Source: Pseudobdellovibrionaceae bacterium
GTDB taxonomy: Bacteria > Bdellovibrionota > Bdellovibrionia > Bdellovibrionales > UBA1609
Assembly: GCA_023954155.1 (NCBI GenBank)
Contig: JAMLIO010000002.1
Span: forward strand, 194,221-258,220
DNA: 64,000 bases
Direction: 5' to 3'
Shown here piece by piece: positions 31,279 to 41,912 of this stretch. Under the pieces are notes generated by a model, which ran no database searches, had not been told where the DNA came from, and was given only the letters and a program-made list of their open reading frames with translations. Every line of letters begins with the position of its first letter. Within the stretch, counting starts at the first letter, position 1. The position numbers and the translations under genes are program-made.

Positions 31279-32556
31279 ATGCTAGAACGCGATCAAAATT
31301 TACAGCATGTTATTGTAAAGCAAAAAAACCTGTTACTGGTTTTTTTGCTTTTTTTATTGGTGTGCCTGATTTGTGGTGGATTATTTTATTATCGCACACA
31401 GCAGTTCAAAAAAGCCAATCGGGTCATTTGCCAACTGATGACAGACAATTACATTGATAAACTTTCGGATGATGTTTTAGAGGAATGCTTAGAGTTCACC
31501 ACAAAAGGATTTTACACAAAGCAATCACAGTTTTTAAAAGATATCAATTTATGGCTTTCTAGTTTTAATATTTCCCACTTGTATTTATATAACAATGCAG
31601 AAAATAAAAAAATGTGGGAAGGCATTGGGCAAGAAAGTGGGATTTTGGCTAAACATATTTTTGGCCACTGGACAGTGACAGAAGTGCACAACCCTCAGGT
31701 GGATATTCAAGTGGGGGATTACATTCTTAAAATCAACAAAGAAAAGATTCGAGATGCCCAACATATTTTGGTCAGCGAAGGGGACTTTTTGATTCAACGA
31801 GAGGGTGAAAAAAAAGTAGTTCCTGTTAAAATCAGACAGATTCATTACAACGAAAACATGGTGGTCAAAGAGGTCAATAAAGATTGGACCTATCTTAAGA
31901 TTCCTACTTTCAAATCAGATTATTTTGATTATAAAAATCTAGAAGAAAAATTGACTCCTGCCCAAGGAAAATCAGTGATCTTAGATTTAAGAGGCAATTT
32001 GGGTGGGAACTATGTTTCGATTCTTCGAGTCTTATCCCGCTTTTTGTGTGAGTCTAAGCGTGTAGGAAAAATCTATCACCAAAGAACTCCTGCAACCTCA
32101 GAGCAAGAGTTAGAGGATGACCTTGATGACTCGGCCCAAATCTTAAGAGTCACACAACATAATCCCATTTACTTAAAAACCTTTCCTGTAAAGGCGTGCA
32201 AGCCTGTGAAACGAGTCATTATGTTGATCAATGAAAAGTCAGCTTCAGTGACTGAACTTTTAGTTAAACTGATTCAAAAAAATATTAAAAACGTGAAAAG
32301 CTATGGGACCACAACAGCAGGTCACATGCTACTTGCCATTTGGTATCCCATCGAAGACTTAGGACAGGACATTATGATGTCGGTTCCTTACGCGTGGTCC
32401 ACCGACCTCGAGCAAGATGTCTTAGAGGGAACAGGTGTGGCTCCTACAGAAAGCCTTCAGTCAGAGCAGTTGCTGAAGTATCAAGGTTCGCATGATCCTC
32501 TATTAGATTATATTTTAGATGAGATAAAATCTAATTTAAAGGCCAAACAGCTATAA
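31279..32556 (+). CDS. Membrane-anchored S41-family (CtpA/Tsp-like) peptidase
   Basis: A 425-residue protein with one N-terminal membrane helix (about residues 18-42), a PDZ-like segment (about 125-180, VDIQVGDYILKINKEKI) and an S41 protease core. The core has LDLRGNLGG (about 235-243) and INEKSASVTELL (about 315-326), where the second Ser of SAS fits the catalytic position. The expected general-base Lys in the following G-K/R-x-T-x-G loop is replaced: the loop reads YGTTTAGH. Activity is therefore uncertain or follows the tricorn-like variant. Likely periplasmic. It starts 26 bases after the Fis-like gene. Confidence 0.75.
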   Translation: MLERDQNLQHVIVKQKNLLLVFLLFLLVCLICGGLFYYRTQQFKKANRVICQLMTDNYIDKLSDDVLEECLEFTTKGFYTKQSQFLKDINLWLSSFNISHLYLYNNAENKKMWEGIGQESGILAKHIFGHWTVTEVHNPQVDIQVGDYILKINKEKIRDAQHILVSEGDFLIQREGEKKVVPVKIRQIHYNENMVVKEVNKDWTYLKIPTFKSDYFDYKNLEEKLTPAQGKSVILDLRGNLGGNYVSILRVLSRFLCESKRVGKIYHQRTPATSEQELEDDLDDSAQILRVTQHNPIYLKTFPVKACKPVKRVIMLINEKSASVTELLVKLIQKNIKNVKSYGTTTAGHMLLAIWYPIEDLGQDIMMSVPYAWSTDLEQDVLEGTGVAPTESLQSEQLLKYQGSHDPLLDYILDEIKSNLKAKQL

Positions 32557-32604
32557 AGGATCAGTTCAAAAAAACCGTTAAAGGTCTAGTAAAGGGGTGG
32601 ATTT

Positions 32605-33195
32605 GTGGCTAAGGTTATTCGATTTCCTGAAAAAGGTGATAAGATCAATGCTGTGAAAACGGCGAACCAGAAAGCTCTTTTATTTCTCTCTTTGGCTTCA
32701 GTACTGCTTTTTGCGGTGATCTTAAATCTGTCTTATCAATCTAAATTAAGCAAAGAGCGTGATGTCGCCAACATCGGTGATGTGGAAAATCGTGTGATGG
32801 GCCAAGGTGTCTCAAATTTAAACGGTTGGGTTTTAACGCATCTGAATTCCTCTAACCAAAGAAATGAGATCGTATTTTCGGAAAAACCTTCTGCGGAAGA
32901 ACAACTGGTGTTTGCGTCTTTAATTGGAAGATACAGTATCACTAAGAAAAAAGAATTCATCACAGAGCTTCACCTCAAAGACGGAGCAGAGCCTGTGCCT
33001 TTAAGTCATTTACCCAAACTTTTGAATCAGTACCGACAAGCTAATGGAGTAGAAAACATTGAATTTCGTTTGGTTAAACAAGACCACAATGAACACACTT
33101 ATGAGATGTACTCTGCGGATAAAAAAATTGGTGATGTTCATCTTAAAATTTCCAAAAACAATGAACTGCTTTCTTTAAGTTCTAACTGGAACTAG
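32605..33195 (+). CDS. Membrane-anchored protein of unknown function
   Basis: A 196-residue protein from GTG 32605 with AAAGGGGTGG upstream. There is a short cytoplasmic N-terminus, one membrane helix (about residues 22-44, ALLFLSLASVLLFAVILNLSY) and an alpha/beta extracytoplasmic domain of about 145 residues. It lies 48 bases after the S41 peptidase gene in the same direction, so it may share its transcript. No family recognised. Confidence 0.65.
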   Translation: MAKVIRFPEKGDKINAVKTANQKALLFLSLASVLLFAVILNLSYQSKLSKERDVANIGDVENRVMGQGVSNLNGWVLTHLNSSNQRNEIVFSEKPSAEEQLVFASLIGRYSITKKKEFITELHLKDGAEPVPLSHLPKLLNQYRQANGVENIEFRLVKQDHNEHTYEMYSADKKIGDVHLKISKNNELLSLSSNWN

Positions 33196-33288
33196 AAGAA
33201 GGTCTAAAACCCTGTAAAATCAAGCTCCCAAGCCTATTTTAAGGCGCATTTTGCTTATCACATAAACCCCTTTTACCGATAAAATATT

Positions 33289-35061
33289 GTGGTTATTGGA
33301 CATGACTTTCCAAAGGCGAAAGAGCTTAAAAACACTGAAAGTAAAGAGGCATCCCCTCAAGGTGCATTTCTTGCGCCTGCTCTAGATCGGGTGGCTGCGG
33401 CTATTGTGGATCTTATGGTGCTCTTACCCATCATGAAGGTGTTTAGCAGTAAGCTGATCATCACTTTAAAAATCACCTATTCATTTCAGATGTACATTGG
33501 ATTTTTGTCGGCCTTGTTTGTGTTAGCTTGGACCGCTTTTGTTCTCTATATCTGTTACCAAGCCACAAGCATCATTATCTTTAAAAGAACTTTAGGGCAG
33601 TACTTCTTTGGTATTGAGCTTAAGGAGCACAACACTTTAAAGCGTCCAGACGCTTACATTTTGATCTTAAGATCTCTTTTAAGTTTTGGCGCTTTATGTT
33701 TTGCCATTCCTTTGTTTGCCATTTTGACGGACGAGAAGGGCAGAACCTTTTACGACAAAATCACAGACACCATCATGATCAGCACCAAACCTAGAGGGGA
33801 GACGCTTCGTACTACAATGACCTTCCATAGGGTTTTGGGATCATTTTTAATGTTTAATTTTTTATTGATTATTGGTGCGGTGAGTTTTTTTCTAAGCAGC
33901 AATTTTTATAAATTTAAAACAGACTTGTCCTCTTCAGAGAAATTATGTGAAGAGGTCACAAACACTTATGATAAGTGGTGGGACTCTGGAGTTTACGAAA
34001 GTCGATTAGAGGTTGCCCTTGCCTTATTCTCTGCATTTCGCGTAGGGACTCCATGTTTAGACCAAGAGGCTAACTTTGAAATAGGATTAAATAATAAAAA
34101 TCCACTGGCTTATTTAGCAAAAGGTTTTGTGGCGTCTCAAACTAATGATGCTCTGGCCTTAGAGTATTTTAATAAAGTTTGCCAAGTGTCTCCTGACAGT
34201 AAGCCTTGTGAGTTAGTCCTTTGGATCAATAAATGGCCTAATCGTTATGAGGGAGAAAAGAACTTCCACATGAGTGAAAACCCCTTCTATTTGCAAATCT
34301 GGTCTTTAAAAAGAGACCTTGCAAAAGGGAATATGGGCAAGTTCAGTAATGACCTAGAAGAGTTTGAAGTGCAGAGTGGAGTTGAGAATTTTTTTGCTGA
34401 AATGCAGATGAAGTCTGCGGGGTATCTGAACCGTCCCGAAGAATACGCCAGTGTGCTTAAGGTGCTAAAAGGGAATAACCCTTCAAGCTCTACTTTTAAT
34501 GAACGCATCTGCTCTTCTTTATTGGCGCAAGGGTGTATGGCTCTGCAAAGCCAGAACTGTAAAAGTCTTAATATCCCCAAAAGCACAAACTCCCATATCA
34601 AAAACACGTATTACTCTTGTATTGGTGAAAAACATAATATCTACACTTCAGATATTACTTTAAAAAAGTTTTATGAAGGTTTTGCGGATGATGCACTTGT
34701 GGATTTGGATGTGGTTAAGAGCATTCTGAAAAATAACTCGCATTCGGCTGATGTGCGGCTTGCCGCTTTGAACAAAGGCTTTATGCAAATCAATAGCCTA
34801 GATTATTTAAAAGAGATGCTTACAGATTGGCAGAACATGAATTACAGGGACTATGTGTGGCGCATGTGGGGAGAGGCTCTACTAAGTAAACTCTCTGAGC
34901 ATGATGATAAAACTCATAGCTTTATGGTGTTTAAATCTCTGAACAAAGAATATAACGAGTCTATGGGACTTAGAGACATCAAGGCGCGTGATTTAACAAA
35001 AGTACGTGGTCTTGATACATCAAGGTTTCCTGCTAAAACTGGTGGAACCAAAGGGGAATAA
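33289..35061 (+). CDS. RDD-family membrane protein with a large C-terminal domain
   Basis: A 590-residue protein. Residues about 25-170 are an RDD domain (APALDRVAAAIVDLMVLLP, RTLGQYFFGIEL, DEKGRTFYDKI) with several membrane helices. A further helix lies near 185-205, and an exported helical domain of about 380 residues with paired Cys follows and resembles TPR-like solenoids (YLAKGFVASQTNDALALEYFNKVC). The GTG start at 33289 lacks a clear ribosome-binding site, so the start is uncertain. The next gene begins directly after its stop. Confidence 0.75.
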   Translation: MVIGHDFPKAKELKNTESKEASPQGAFLAPALDRVAAAIVDLMVLLPIMKVFSSKLIITLKITYSFQMYIGFLSALFVLAWTAFVLYICYQATSIIIFKRTLGQYFFGIELKEHNTLKRPDAYILILRSLLSFGALCFAIPLFAILTDEKGRTFYDKITDTIMISTKPRGETLRTTMTFHRVLGSFLMFNFLLIIGAVSFFLSSNFYKFKTDLSSSEKLCEEVTNTYDKWWDSGVYESRLEVALALFSAFRVGTPCLDQEANFEIGLNNKNPLAYLAKGFVASQTNDALALEYFNKVCQVSPDSKPCELVLWINKWPNRYEGEKNFHMSENPFYLQIWSLKRDLAKGNMGKFSNDLEEFEVQSGVENFFAEMQMKSAGYLNRPEEYASVLKVLKGNNPSSSTFNERICSSLLAQGCMALQSQNCKSLNIPKSTNSHIKNTYYSCIGEKHNIYTSDITLKKFYEGFADDALVDLDVVKSILKNNSHSADVRLAALNKGFMQINSLDYLKEMLTDWQNMNYRDYVWRMWGEALLSKLSEHDDKTHSFMVFKSLNKEYNESMGLRDIKARDLTKVRGLDTSRFPAKTGGTKGE

Positions 35062-36060
35062 ATGATTTTAGTTCCCTTTCCTAAACATAAAAAAATTAAA
35101 AAGTGCTATGTGACATGTTTGTTGATTGCCTTGATTGCGGTCGTGCAACTTTTGGTCAAAGAGTACGAAGTTGCGGACGTGTCGTTGATGGTTCCTGTGT
35201 CTGAAAGTGAAATGTTCCATAGTGTGAACGCCAAACTTTATAAAAACTTTTTAAATTCAGAAAAAAATTTAGATAAAAACCAAAGAATGGTGGCAAGTAT
35301 TGGTAGCCAAGACAGAGACACCAAGTTGATCAGTCAGATCGCCTTAAGGGACCCTTTCTTTAATCCACTCACCGCATCTAGAGTGGGTGTGGATGATGTG
35401 TCTTATAAACATTGGCAAGAGACCTATTATCTTTTGCAAGAGTACGCATCTGTGAACTCTGCAAGTTTACTAGGAATTAAGAGTGACAGCTTAAATTGGC
35501 AAAGATGGTTTAGTTATATGTTTGTTCATGCGGGAGCCTACCATCTGATTTCTAATCTGATCTTTTTGTTTTTATTTGGGGCTTTGGTTGAAAGAGCCTT
35601 TGGTGGACTGATGACAGTAGTGATCTTTTTAGGGTCAGGACTGCTTGTAGTGCCTGTGTACCTCTTGTTGACAGGCGAAGCCAATATCCCTTTGATCGGG
35701 GCCAGTGGGGGAGTGTGTGGCCTGATTGCTTTTTATGCTATTTGTAAGTTCAAAGAACCCTTGCGGTTTTTTTATTGGGTGCTGCCCTTTGAGAAGTATT
35801 ACGGCTTTGTCACTTTATACACGGGAGTGGTGTTATTCTTGTGGTTGTTCTCTGACCTTGCGGGGTACTTAGCCTCAATTCCTCCTTTTGATGGCGTGGC
35901 TCACGCCGCTCACTTGGGAGGATTTATTGCAGGAGCTAGCGCGGGGTTGGCCGTGCTTGCTTACAGAAAATATAAAGGCATTCCTATCATAGACCTTGAA
36001 GAGTCTTCGGATGTTGTGGGTCAGCGAACCCCTTTGATTGCACTGCCGCCACTTCGATGA
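35062..36060 (+). CDS. Rhomboid-family intramembrane serine protease
   Basis: A 332-residue protein with an N-terminal anchor and an extracytoplasmic stretch (to about residue 140), then a six-helix rhomboid core. The core has FVHAGAYHLISNLIFLFLFG (His/Asn of helix 2), IGASGGVCGL (catalytic Ser) and AHAAHLGGFIAGA (catalytic His). It cleaves membrane proteins within the lipid bilayer. The ATG follows the RDD gene stop without a gap, so the two are coupled, and the RDD protein could be a partner or substrate. Confidence 0.92.
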   Translation: MILVPFPKHKKIKKCYVTCLLIALIAVVQLLVKEYEVADVSLMVPVSESEMFHSVNAKLYKNFLNSEKNLDKNQRMVASIGSQDRDTKLISQIALRDPFFNPLTASRVGVDDVSYKHWQETYYLLQEYASVNSASLLGIKSDSLNWQRWFSYMFVHAGAYHLISNLIFLFLFGALVERAFGGLMTVVIFLGSGLLVVPVYLLLTGEANIPLIGASGGVCGLIAFYAICKFKEPLRFFYWVLPFEKYYGFVTLYTGVVLFLWLFSDLAGYLASIPPFDGVAHAAHLGGFIAGASAGLAVLAYRKYKGIPIIDLEESSDVVGQRTPLIALPPLR

Positions 36061-36072
36061 TCATTTTGCCTT

Positions 36073-39057
36073 TTAGTTGACTAAGTCAGGGCTAAATCCG
36101 CGTCGCATGGTGTTTTCAGTGGTCACCTTAGGATACATGAATCCTTTTAAGTAATCAGGTCCTCCAGTTTTGCTTCCAAGACCTGACATTTTAAACCCTC
36201 CAAACGGATGACGGTTCACCATAGCTCCTGTGATTGAGCGGTTGATATAAATGTTTCCTGCTTCTAAAGTCATCTTAGCTTTTTCAATGCTTGAGGGCGA
36301 ACGAGAGTAAATGCCAGAGGTCAGAGCGTACTCTGTGCCGTTGGCAATTCTAATCGCATCGTCTAAGTCTTTGGCTTTGATGACAGCCAGTACGGGACCA
36401 AAAAACTCCTCTTGCGCTAAGAAGGATTTGGGGTCCACGTTAGTAAAGATGGTGGGGGGCACGTAATAGCCATTTGTAGGCAACTCAGTAGCGCTGTAGG
36501 CCAATGTGGCCTCAGTGCTCTTGGCGCGCTCTATAACGCCTAATAGACGCTTATAGGAGTCCTCGTCCACCACAGGTCCCACATAGCATTTAGGGTCTTG
36601 GGCATTGCGTATCTCTATGCTGGAAGTGGCTTCAATCAGGCGTTCGACAAACAGGTCATAGTTTTGCGGAAGCACAATCACACGCGAGCACGCCGAGCAC
36701 TTTTGCCCTTGAAAACCAAAGGCGGAATACAGCACACCTGCCACGGCTTCATCCAAGTCGGCATCACTATCAATGATGATGCTGTTTTTTCCACCCATTT
36801 CAATGACGGCAGTTTTGACCTTTTGCTGACCAGGCTTGACCTGTCCTGCTTGTTCTAAAATCGAAAGCCCTACAGATTTAGAACCAGTAAAGGCAATCAT
36901 ATTTACATCGGGGTCTTTTACGATTTGTGCACCGATATTTTCTCCAGGGCCTGGCAAGAAATGGTAAGCCTCAGCAGGAATTTCTGGAATTTGTTTTAAA
37001 AGTTTATACAACCAATAGGCTGTGGCTGTGCTTTGTTCGGCTGGTTTGATTAAAACTGTATTGCCTGTCACAAGAGCTGCGGCCACCATTCCCGTTAAGA
37101 TCGCAAATGGAAAGTTCCATGGTGCGATCACTCCTACGACTCCTTTGGGAATGTAGTGATAGATGCTGGTCTCTCCAGGAACAGAACCTACTTTTTCACC
37201 TGCTCCTAAACGTTTAATGTCTTCGGCATAATAACGACAGAAGTCGATGGCTTCAGTCAGGTCCCCATCGGCCTGCTCCCAAGATTTACCTACTTCAAAT
37301 ACTTGTAGCGCAGCAATTTCATGGCGATGTTTGGCAATCAGGTCAGCAAGTTTGTGAATCGCTGTGGAGCGTGTTTGATAGGGGACATATCTCCATGTGG
37401 CAAAAGTCTTTTGTGCCGAAGCGATGGCTTCACTGACATCTTCGGGGCTAGGGTAGTGAAAGTCACACACTTTAAGTTGTGTCTCGTTGGGGGAGTAGCG
37501 TTCTAATTTTTGTCCCGATCTTTTTTCTTTTCCTGCCACAGAGTAAGGAATGTCATTCATGGGCAGTTGGGATTTTACGGTTTCTAAAGTTTTAACAAAG
37601 GCTTTGCGCTGTTCTGTTTTAGAAAAATCAACAAGAGGCTCATTGATAAAACCTGTAAGCCCAGGATCACTGGATGTTTCTGGTAAATCCATTTTGGGAT
37701 CTTTAAGTAAAACGTCAAGGGGCAGAGTCTGCTCAGAACTTGTACGTAAGAAAGATTCGTTAGAAGTATTTTCAAGCAGACGGCGAACAAGGTAAGCCAT
37801 TCCTGGAATCATCTCTCCTACAGTAGCATACTCGCGCAGACGGTAGCCTTTTGCGATGAGTGCGGCTTTAAAGTTATCCGCCATGCCGTAAAGCATTTGC
37901 AATTCAAAGGCATTGTTTGGCAGTCCAAGCTCTTGGGCTCTTTGAATGGCATAGGCAATAGAGCGCACATTGTGAGACGCAACAGCAACATGAACATAGG
38001 CGTTGTTTTTAAGGAAAAGGTCACAGCACTTTTCATAGTTGGCATCTGATTCTTGTTTTTGTGTGTAGACGGGAACGGGCCAAGTGCTTTGCTTGGCGTG
38101 GATCACCTCAGAGTCCCAGTAGGCCCCTTTGACTAGGCGGACACTAAAGGGTGTGCCTCTGTGTTTGGCAAAATCCACTAAGGCCTGCGCGTCTTGATAA
38201 GAGTCACGCAGGTAAGCCTGAAGGACGATTCCAAAGTGAGGATAGCTTTTATATTCTGGAAGCATCAGAAGCTTTTTAAACACTTCGAGTGTCAGGTCTT
38301 TGATCGCATAGTGTTCCATATCCACGTTGATAAAAATATTTTTCTTCACCGCTAAATCAAAAATGGGTTTTATTCTTTCAATTAAAATCTTTTGGGTCTC
38401 TTCCCACGCCGTCACGTGCACTTGGCTGTAAAGTGAAGAGAGTTTGACAGAGACATTCACTTTTGGAATTTCACCTAAGTGATTGCTGTCCAGTTGTGGA
38501 TTGTGAGACCAGCTTACACTTTTTTCTGCAAGAGCTTCGATCAGCTCCATATAACGACGTTGGTAATCCGCAGCTTCTTTTTCTGAAAGCGTGGCTTCAC
38601 CCAAAAGATCCACAGTGAAGGCTAAGTTTTTTTTACGACCAGCTTCAAGTTTAGGTAAAGCCTCTTCGGGGGTTTCTCCTGTAATAAAAAGTTTCGCCAT
38701 CTCAGTGACGTTTTTACGAACGGAATTTGCGAGTAAACCTGGAGCCATGGCACCTAAGTTGGCTCCCATCTGAAAGACGGAAGGCATTTGGGAACCATCT
38801 TCAGAAAAGTATTCTTTTAAATGTTTAGCGACATCTTCATTGTCGTTTAAGTAAGGCAACACATCCACAAAGCGAAACATTTGAGTTTTAAAGCTAGGAC
38901 TTTTCATCGACAAGTCCATGATCTTTCCATACCACCAGTCTTTGTTAAAAAGAGATTTGGATTCGGCTTTGCCCGATAAAATTTCAGAACCTAATTGCAG
39001 AATGGGATTGTCAGTTTGAGAGTAGTTTGGTGTTTTGTTTTTACGCGAAAAAAACAT
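36073..39057 (-). CDS. putA: Bifunctional proline dehydrogenase / glutamate-semialdehyde dehydrogenase
   Basis: 994 residues from the ATG at 39057, preceded by AGGGGGA; a longer frame upstream lacks support. Residues about 60-440 form the FAD-dependent proline dehydrogenase barrel ([35 protein letters not shown]). Residues about 500-980 form the aldehyde dehydrogenase ([37 protein letters not shown] with catalytic Cys). Together they oxidise proline to glutamate. The protein lacks the ribbon-helix-helix repressor domain of enterobacterial PutA. It supports amino-acid catabolism, which suits a predatory, protein-rich diet. Confidence 0.95.
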   Translation of the reverse strand: MFFSRKNKTPNYSQTDNPILQLGSEILSGKAESKSLFNKDWWYGKIMDLSMKSPSFKTQMFRFVDVLPYLNDNEDVAKHLKEYFSEDGSQMPSVFQMGANLGAMAPGLLANSVRKNVTEMAKLFITGETPEEALPKLEAGRKKNLAFTVDLLGEATLSEKEAADYQRRYMELIEALAEKSVSWSHNPQLDSNHLGEIPKVNVSVKLSSLYSQVHVTAWEETQKILIERIKPIFDLAVKKNIFINVDMEHYAIKDLTLEVFKKLLMLPEYKSYPHFGIVLQAYLRDSYQDAQALVDFAKHRGTPFSVRLVKGAYWDSEVIHAKQSTWPVPVYTQKQESDANYEKCCDLFLKNNAYVHVAVASHNVRSIAYAIQRAQELGLPNNAFELQMLYGMADNFKAALIAKGYRLREYATVGEMIPGMAYLVRRLLENTSNESFLRTSSEQTLPLDVLLKDPKMDLPETSSDPGLTGFINEPLVDFSKTEQRKAFVKTLETVKSQLPMNDIPYSVAGKEKRSGQKLERYSPNETQLKVCDFHYPSPEDVSEAIASAQKTFATWRYVPYQTRSTAIHKLADLIAKHRHEIAALQVFEVGKSWEQADGDLTEAIDFCRYYAEDIKRLGAGEKVGSVPGETSIYHYIPKGVVGVIAPWNFPFAILTGMVAAALVTGNTVLIKPAEQSTATAYWLYKLLKQIPEIPAEAYHFLPGPGENIGAQIVKDPDVNMIAFTGSKSVGLSILEQAGQVKPGQQKVKTAVIEMGGKNSIIIDSDADLDEAVAGVLYSAFGFQGQKCSACSRVIVLPQNYDLFVERLIEATSSIEIRNAQDPKCYVGPVVDEDSYKRLLGVIERAKSTEATLAYSATELPTNGYYVPPTIFTNVDPKSFLAQEEFFGPVLAVIKAKDLDDAIRIANGTEYALTSGIYSRSPSSIEKAKMTLEAGNIYINRSITGAMVNRHPFGGFKMSGLGSKTGGPDYLKGFMYPKVTTENTMRRGFSPDLVN

Positions 39058-39529
39058 GGATTCCCCCTGTATAAAATGGCTGAAGTTGAGGAGTTCAACA
39101 CGCCATAAAATTGTCTGCATTGAAAGGCCGAAACCCCATTCAGTCAATAGGCAAGGAGGAACTGACACCAGTGTCATTTTGCACCCCTAAAAAAGATTAA
39201 AAAATAAGCAAAAGTGGGGTTTTGCAAGGGTTTTGGGGCCAAAAGGGCTCCAAAAAACATGGCCTAAGTCTTGAAATATAGGGAGTATCCTTTCGGGCTT
39301 TTGCCGCAGTCGCGGCTCCAGAACAGAGCCCACAGTCACACCAACATTTCCTGCCAGCAAGATGGGTGCTCAGAGAAGCAGCCCCATCCCTTGTCGCGCG
39401 CTCAGCCGCGTGCTCCAGAGCTCAGAGTCTGAGGCCTGAGTTCAGGTTTCTGGTCTGGGCTTCGAGCTTCTAATGTCTGAGCTTAGGTCTCTAAGTTTTG
39501 TGTGCGTGTGTGAAAACACGGTTTTTTAA
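39058..39529. other. Gene-free spacer of about 470 bp
   Basis: No credible gene. The section 39380-39500 is rich in short repeated words around TCTGAG, GAGCTTC and CAGAG, which looks like low-complexity decay rather than a defined element. Confidence 0.4.
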
Positions 39530-40102
39530 TTATTTCTTTTTAACTTTAGGCTTACTAGGGGTATTAGGTGTAAAAACTTGCCCTGAATAGGTGTTGATCT
39601 GGGGAGAACATTTATCCCCGATTTTTTTAGCCGTAGAAACCACCTTAAGCTTTTCGCCTTTAGGTCCCTTGCCCCCAATAAACGCGGACTCATAAGTAGT
39701 AGGAGTGAGCATCTTGGTTGTGACAATCCCTTTGCCCCGTACCTCTCCGCAGTCAAAGTGAGCGGTGATCTGCTGAGCAGTGGCTCTGGTCAGGGTGTAT
39801 TTGCAGTATTTGCTGTCCTGCTGTTTTTGATAAAAATTTTGTGGCTGGAGCATATCTTTGGTGATGCAAATCTGTGTATTTTGGTACTGACGAATATTTT
39901 GGGCGGCTTCAGTCTTTTGTTTGCCATTGGGCATAGCAAGGGCCTGCTTTTTGGCGGCCAAGAAGGGGTCATTGAGCTTCCCATTGAGGTAGACTTTAGA
40001 GACTGAGCTGTAAAGCCCAGGTTCAAGCCCCAAGGGTTCTAGTTTTTTAGACCACGTTGTTGTGGGAAGGAAAAAAAGAAGAAATAGGCTTAGATACTTC
40101 AT
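39530..40102 (-). CDS. Exported DUF3617-like protein
   Basis: About 190 residues from ATG 40102, where a clean signal peptide begins (MKYLSLFLLFFLPTTTWS); an in-frame ATG 21 bases upstream is possible. The mature chain has the DUF3617-like arrangement: LEPGLYSSVSKVYLNG at the start, QICITKDM near residue 88, a CKYTLTRATAQQITAHFDC pair and a Lys-rich tail. Periplasmic, function unknown. Confidence 0.65.
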   Translation of the reverse strand: MKYLSLFLLFFLPTTTWSKKLEPLGLEPGLYSSVSKVYLNGKLNDPFLAAKKQALAMPNGKQKTEAAQNIRQYQNTQICITKDMLQPQNFYQKQQDSKYCKYTLTRATAQQITAHFDCGEVRGKGIVTTKMLTPTTYESAFIGGKGPKGEKLKVVSTAKKIGDKCSPQINTYSGQVFTPNTPSKPKVKKK

Positions 40103-40367
40103 TGGATAAAATCTTTTCGACATTCCAGAGAATTTCTTGACCCATTAACATGGGATGCAGATGAGAAGGCCTTAGAAGTACAAAGAAGCCTTCTTGAATA
40201 GGTCAATCTTGGTTTTAGCCCTTTTTTGTCGGCGATGACTAAAACATAGAGGCTTAAGGGCTTAAGTGAGGTTTTTGGGAATCCTTAAAAGTCTATATAT
40301 TTCAGTATGTTACTAACGTCTCTTGAAGTGCCGTCTGCTGGCACATCGGTTGCTCTGTAAGGGCAAT

Positions 40368-41093
40368 ATGGCACAGCAAAAGTTTAAATACTTATTTATG
40401 ACTCTCACCTTGGCAGCATTGCTACTAGCATGCAGTATGGAAACAGAATCTTTAGGGTCTGCGTCCTGTAACTTTGTCACCAACTCTTCAAAACAGAGGG
40501 TGTCATGGAAACACACCCTTCCTATTAAGTTCCGTTTGCACGAGAGTGTGCCTCCAGAGGCTATGGCTTCCATTTATGAGGCCGCAGACTTGTGGAATAG
40601 AATGTCTGTAAAACCAGTTATTGAGGTGGTCAGCGTGGGGCACAAAGGGGCTCCTTCTACCAGAGACCAAATCCCTGTGATCTATTGGATGCACGAGTGG
40701 GAAGACGATCGCTTTTTAGAGCAGGCCAGAACCACTGTACGCTGGCTTCAGGATCAATTGGTGGATGCGGACATTAAAGTAAATGCCAAAAATTTCAGCT
40801 TTTTTTATCATAATCAAGAAAGACAACTGGGAGCGGTGGATTTCGTAGGATTGATGGTTCATGAATTTGGCCATGCCCTAGGATTCGCTCATAATTCGGT
40901 TCAAGAGAGTGTGATGTTCTATCAATTAAGAAGAGGTCAGGAGCGTCGTAAGGCCAATAATGGACTGGTCTTCCACGAGACGGACATAGCTTCTTATCAG
41001 TGTGAATATGGCGAAGATATGGTTTTGAGCTTTTATGTGGACGCTATAAAAACAGGCGATAGCGGTATAGTAAGCGGCGCGTCAAATCCATAA
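40368..41093 (+). CDS. Matrixin-family zinc metalloprotease, lipoprotein
   Basis: About 241 residues from ATG 40368. A lipoprotein signal ends in the lipobox LLAC. The catalytic motif HEFGHALGFAHN (about residue 165) is the full HExxHxxGxxH zinc site of metzincins, and SVMFY a few residues later can be the Met-turn. An upstream fold with YEAADLWNRMS fits the matrixin core. It should cleave proteins at the cell surface. This type is common in predatory bacteria for degrading prey or matrix proteins. Confidence 0.88.
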   Translation: MAQQKFKYLFMTLTLAALLLACSMETESLGSASCNFVTNSSKQRVSWKHTLPIKFRLHESVPPEAMASIYEAADLWNRMSVKPVIEVVSVGHKGAPSTRDQIPVIYWMHEWEDDRFLEQARTTVRWLQDQLVDADIKVNAKNFSFFYHNQERQLGAVDFVGLMVHEFGHALGFAHNSVQESVMFYQLRRGQERRKANNGLVFHETDIASYQCEYGEDMVLSFYVDAIKTGDSGIVSGASNP

Positions 41094-41160
41094 TTTCAGG
41101 TTTTTTAAGTTGGATAGTTGAAAATCTATGCAATTATATTGTGTCAAGAGGACAGAAAAG

Positions 41161-41391
41161 ATGAGTTTGAACACTAAGTCAGTAATTAGAGAAGAAATCC
41201 AACGCCAGCTGTTTAGCGGCCCTAACGCCCTTCCTACAGAAGGTACGTACACTCAATTAGACCATGAGTCATTGAGCAAGGGACAAAACATTTTAAGTGC
41301 TTTGGCGCAAAATCTTCAAGAGCTGTCCCTTATGGAATCTAAGCTAAACTTCATGGTAAGAGAAGTCAGTTCTTCATTAAGAAGCAAGTAA
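41161..41391 (+). CDS. Small helical protein, unknown
   Basis: 76 residues from ATG 41161, with GAGGA 8 bases upstream. A largely helical, charged sequence (LSALAQNLQELSLMESKLNFMVREVSSSLRS) with no membrane segment. The heptad-like spacing in the last 40 residues suggests a coiled coil. No family recognised; it could be a chaperone or rod-type subunit. Confidence 0.55.
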   Translation: MSLNTKSVIREEIQRQLFSGPNALPTEGTYTQLDHESLSKGQNILSALAQNLQELSLMESKLNFMVREVSSSLRSK

Positions 41392-41445
41392 GATCGCCTC
41401 TAGTTTGCTAACTATTTTTGCAAATCTAAATAAAAATCTTAAAAA

Positions 41446-41775
41446 TCAGTGAACCAGTTTTGTGGTGCGCTTGATGGTGTTTTCAACGATATGAAAGTAG
41501 GCTTTGATCAGCAGTTCGCGATCTTCTTCGTTGAGTTGTGAAAGGTATTCTTCTTTTTCGGCAAAGCTGTTCTTCTCAATAAAGTTGCCAAAGATGTCTT
41601 GCACTTTATTGCGATCTTCTTTGTCAAAGTCTTGATTGCCGTTCACGGGCTCTTGCAGAGCGCGTTTGATGTGCGACTTGTGAAATAATAAATGTAGTCC
41701 CTTTGTTGATTGCGCAAGCAGGTATTCAATCTCCTGCATGTTTTGCTCATCAAAACAATCGAGCGTGATGGACAT
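41446..41775 (-). CDS. Small acidic cytoplasmic protein, unknown
   Basis: A 109-residue all-helical protein with many acidic residues (DKEDRNKVQDIFGNF, SQLNEEDRELLIKAYFHIVENTI). It has no signal or membrane segment. It is convergent with the preceding gene and divergent from the following one. No family recognised. Confidence 0.6.
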   Translation of the reverse strand: MSITLDCFDEQNMQEIEYLLAQSTKGLHLLFHKSHIKRALQEPVNGNQDFDKEDRNKVQDIFGNFIEKNSFAEKEEYLSQLNEEDRELLIKAYFHIVENTIKRTTKLVH

Positions 41776-41912
41776 CCGTGTCTCCTCTGGCTCAAGTCAA
41801 TAAATTTATTATCGTTAAAGATAACCCCAACTCAAATTTCATTTGATTCTTAAATCTTAATCAAGTCAAATGTGATAATAAGGTTAAGAAACTAGCCTAA
41901 GGTGGAAGATCG

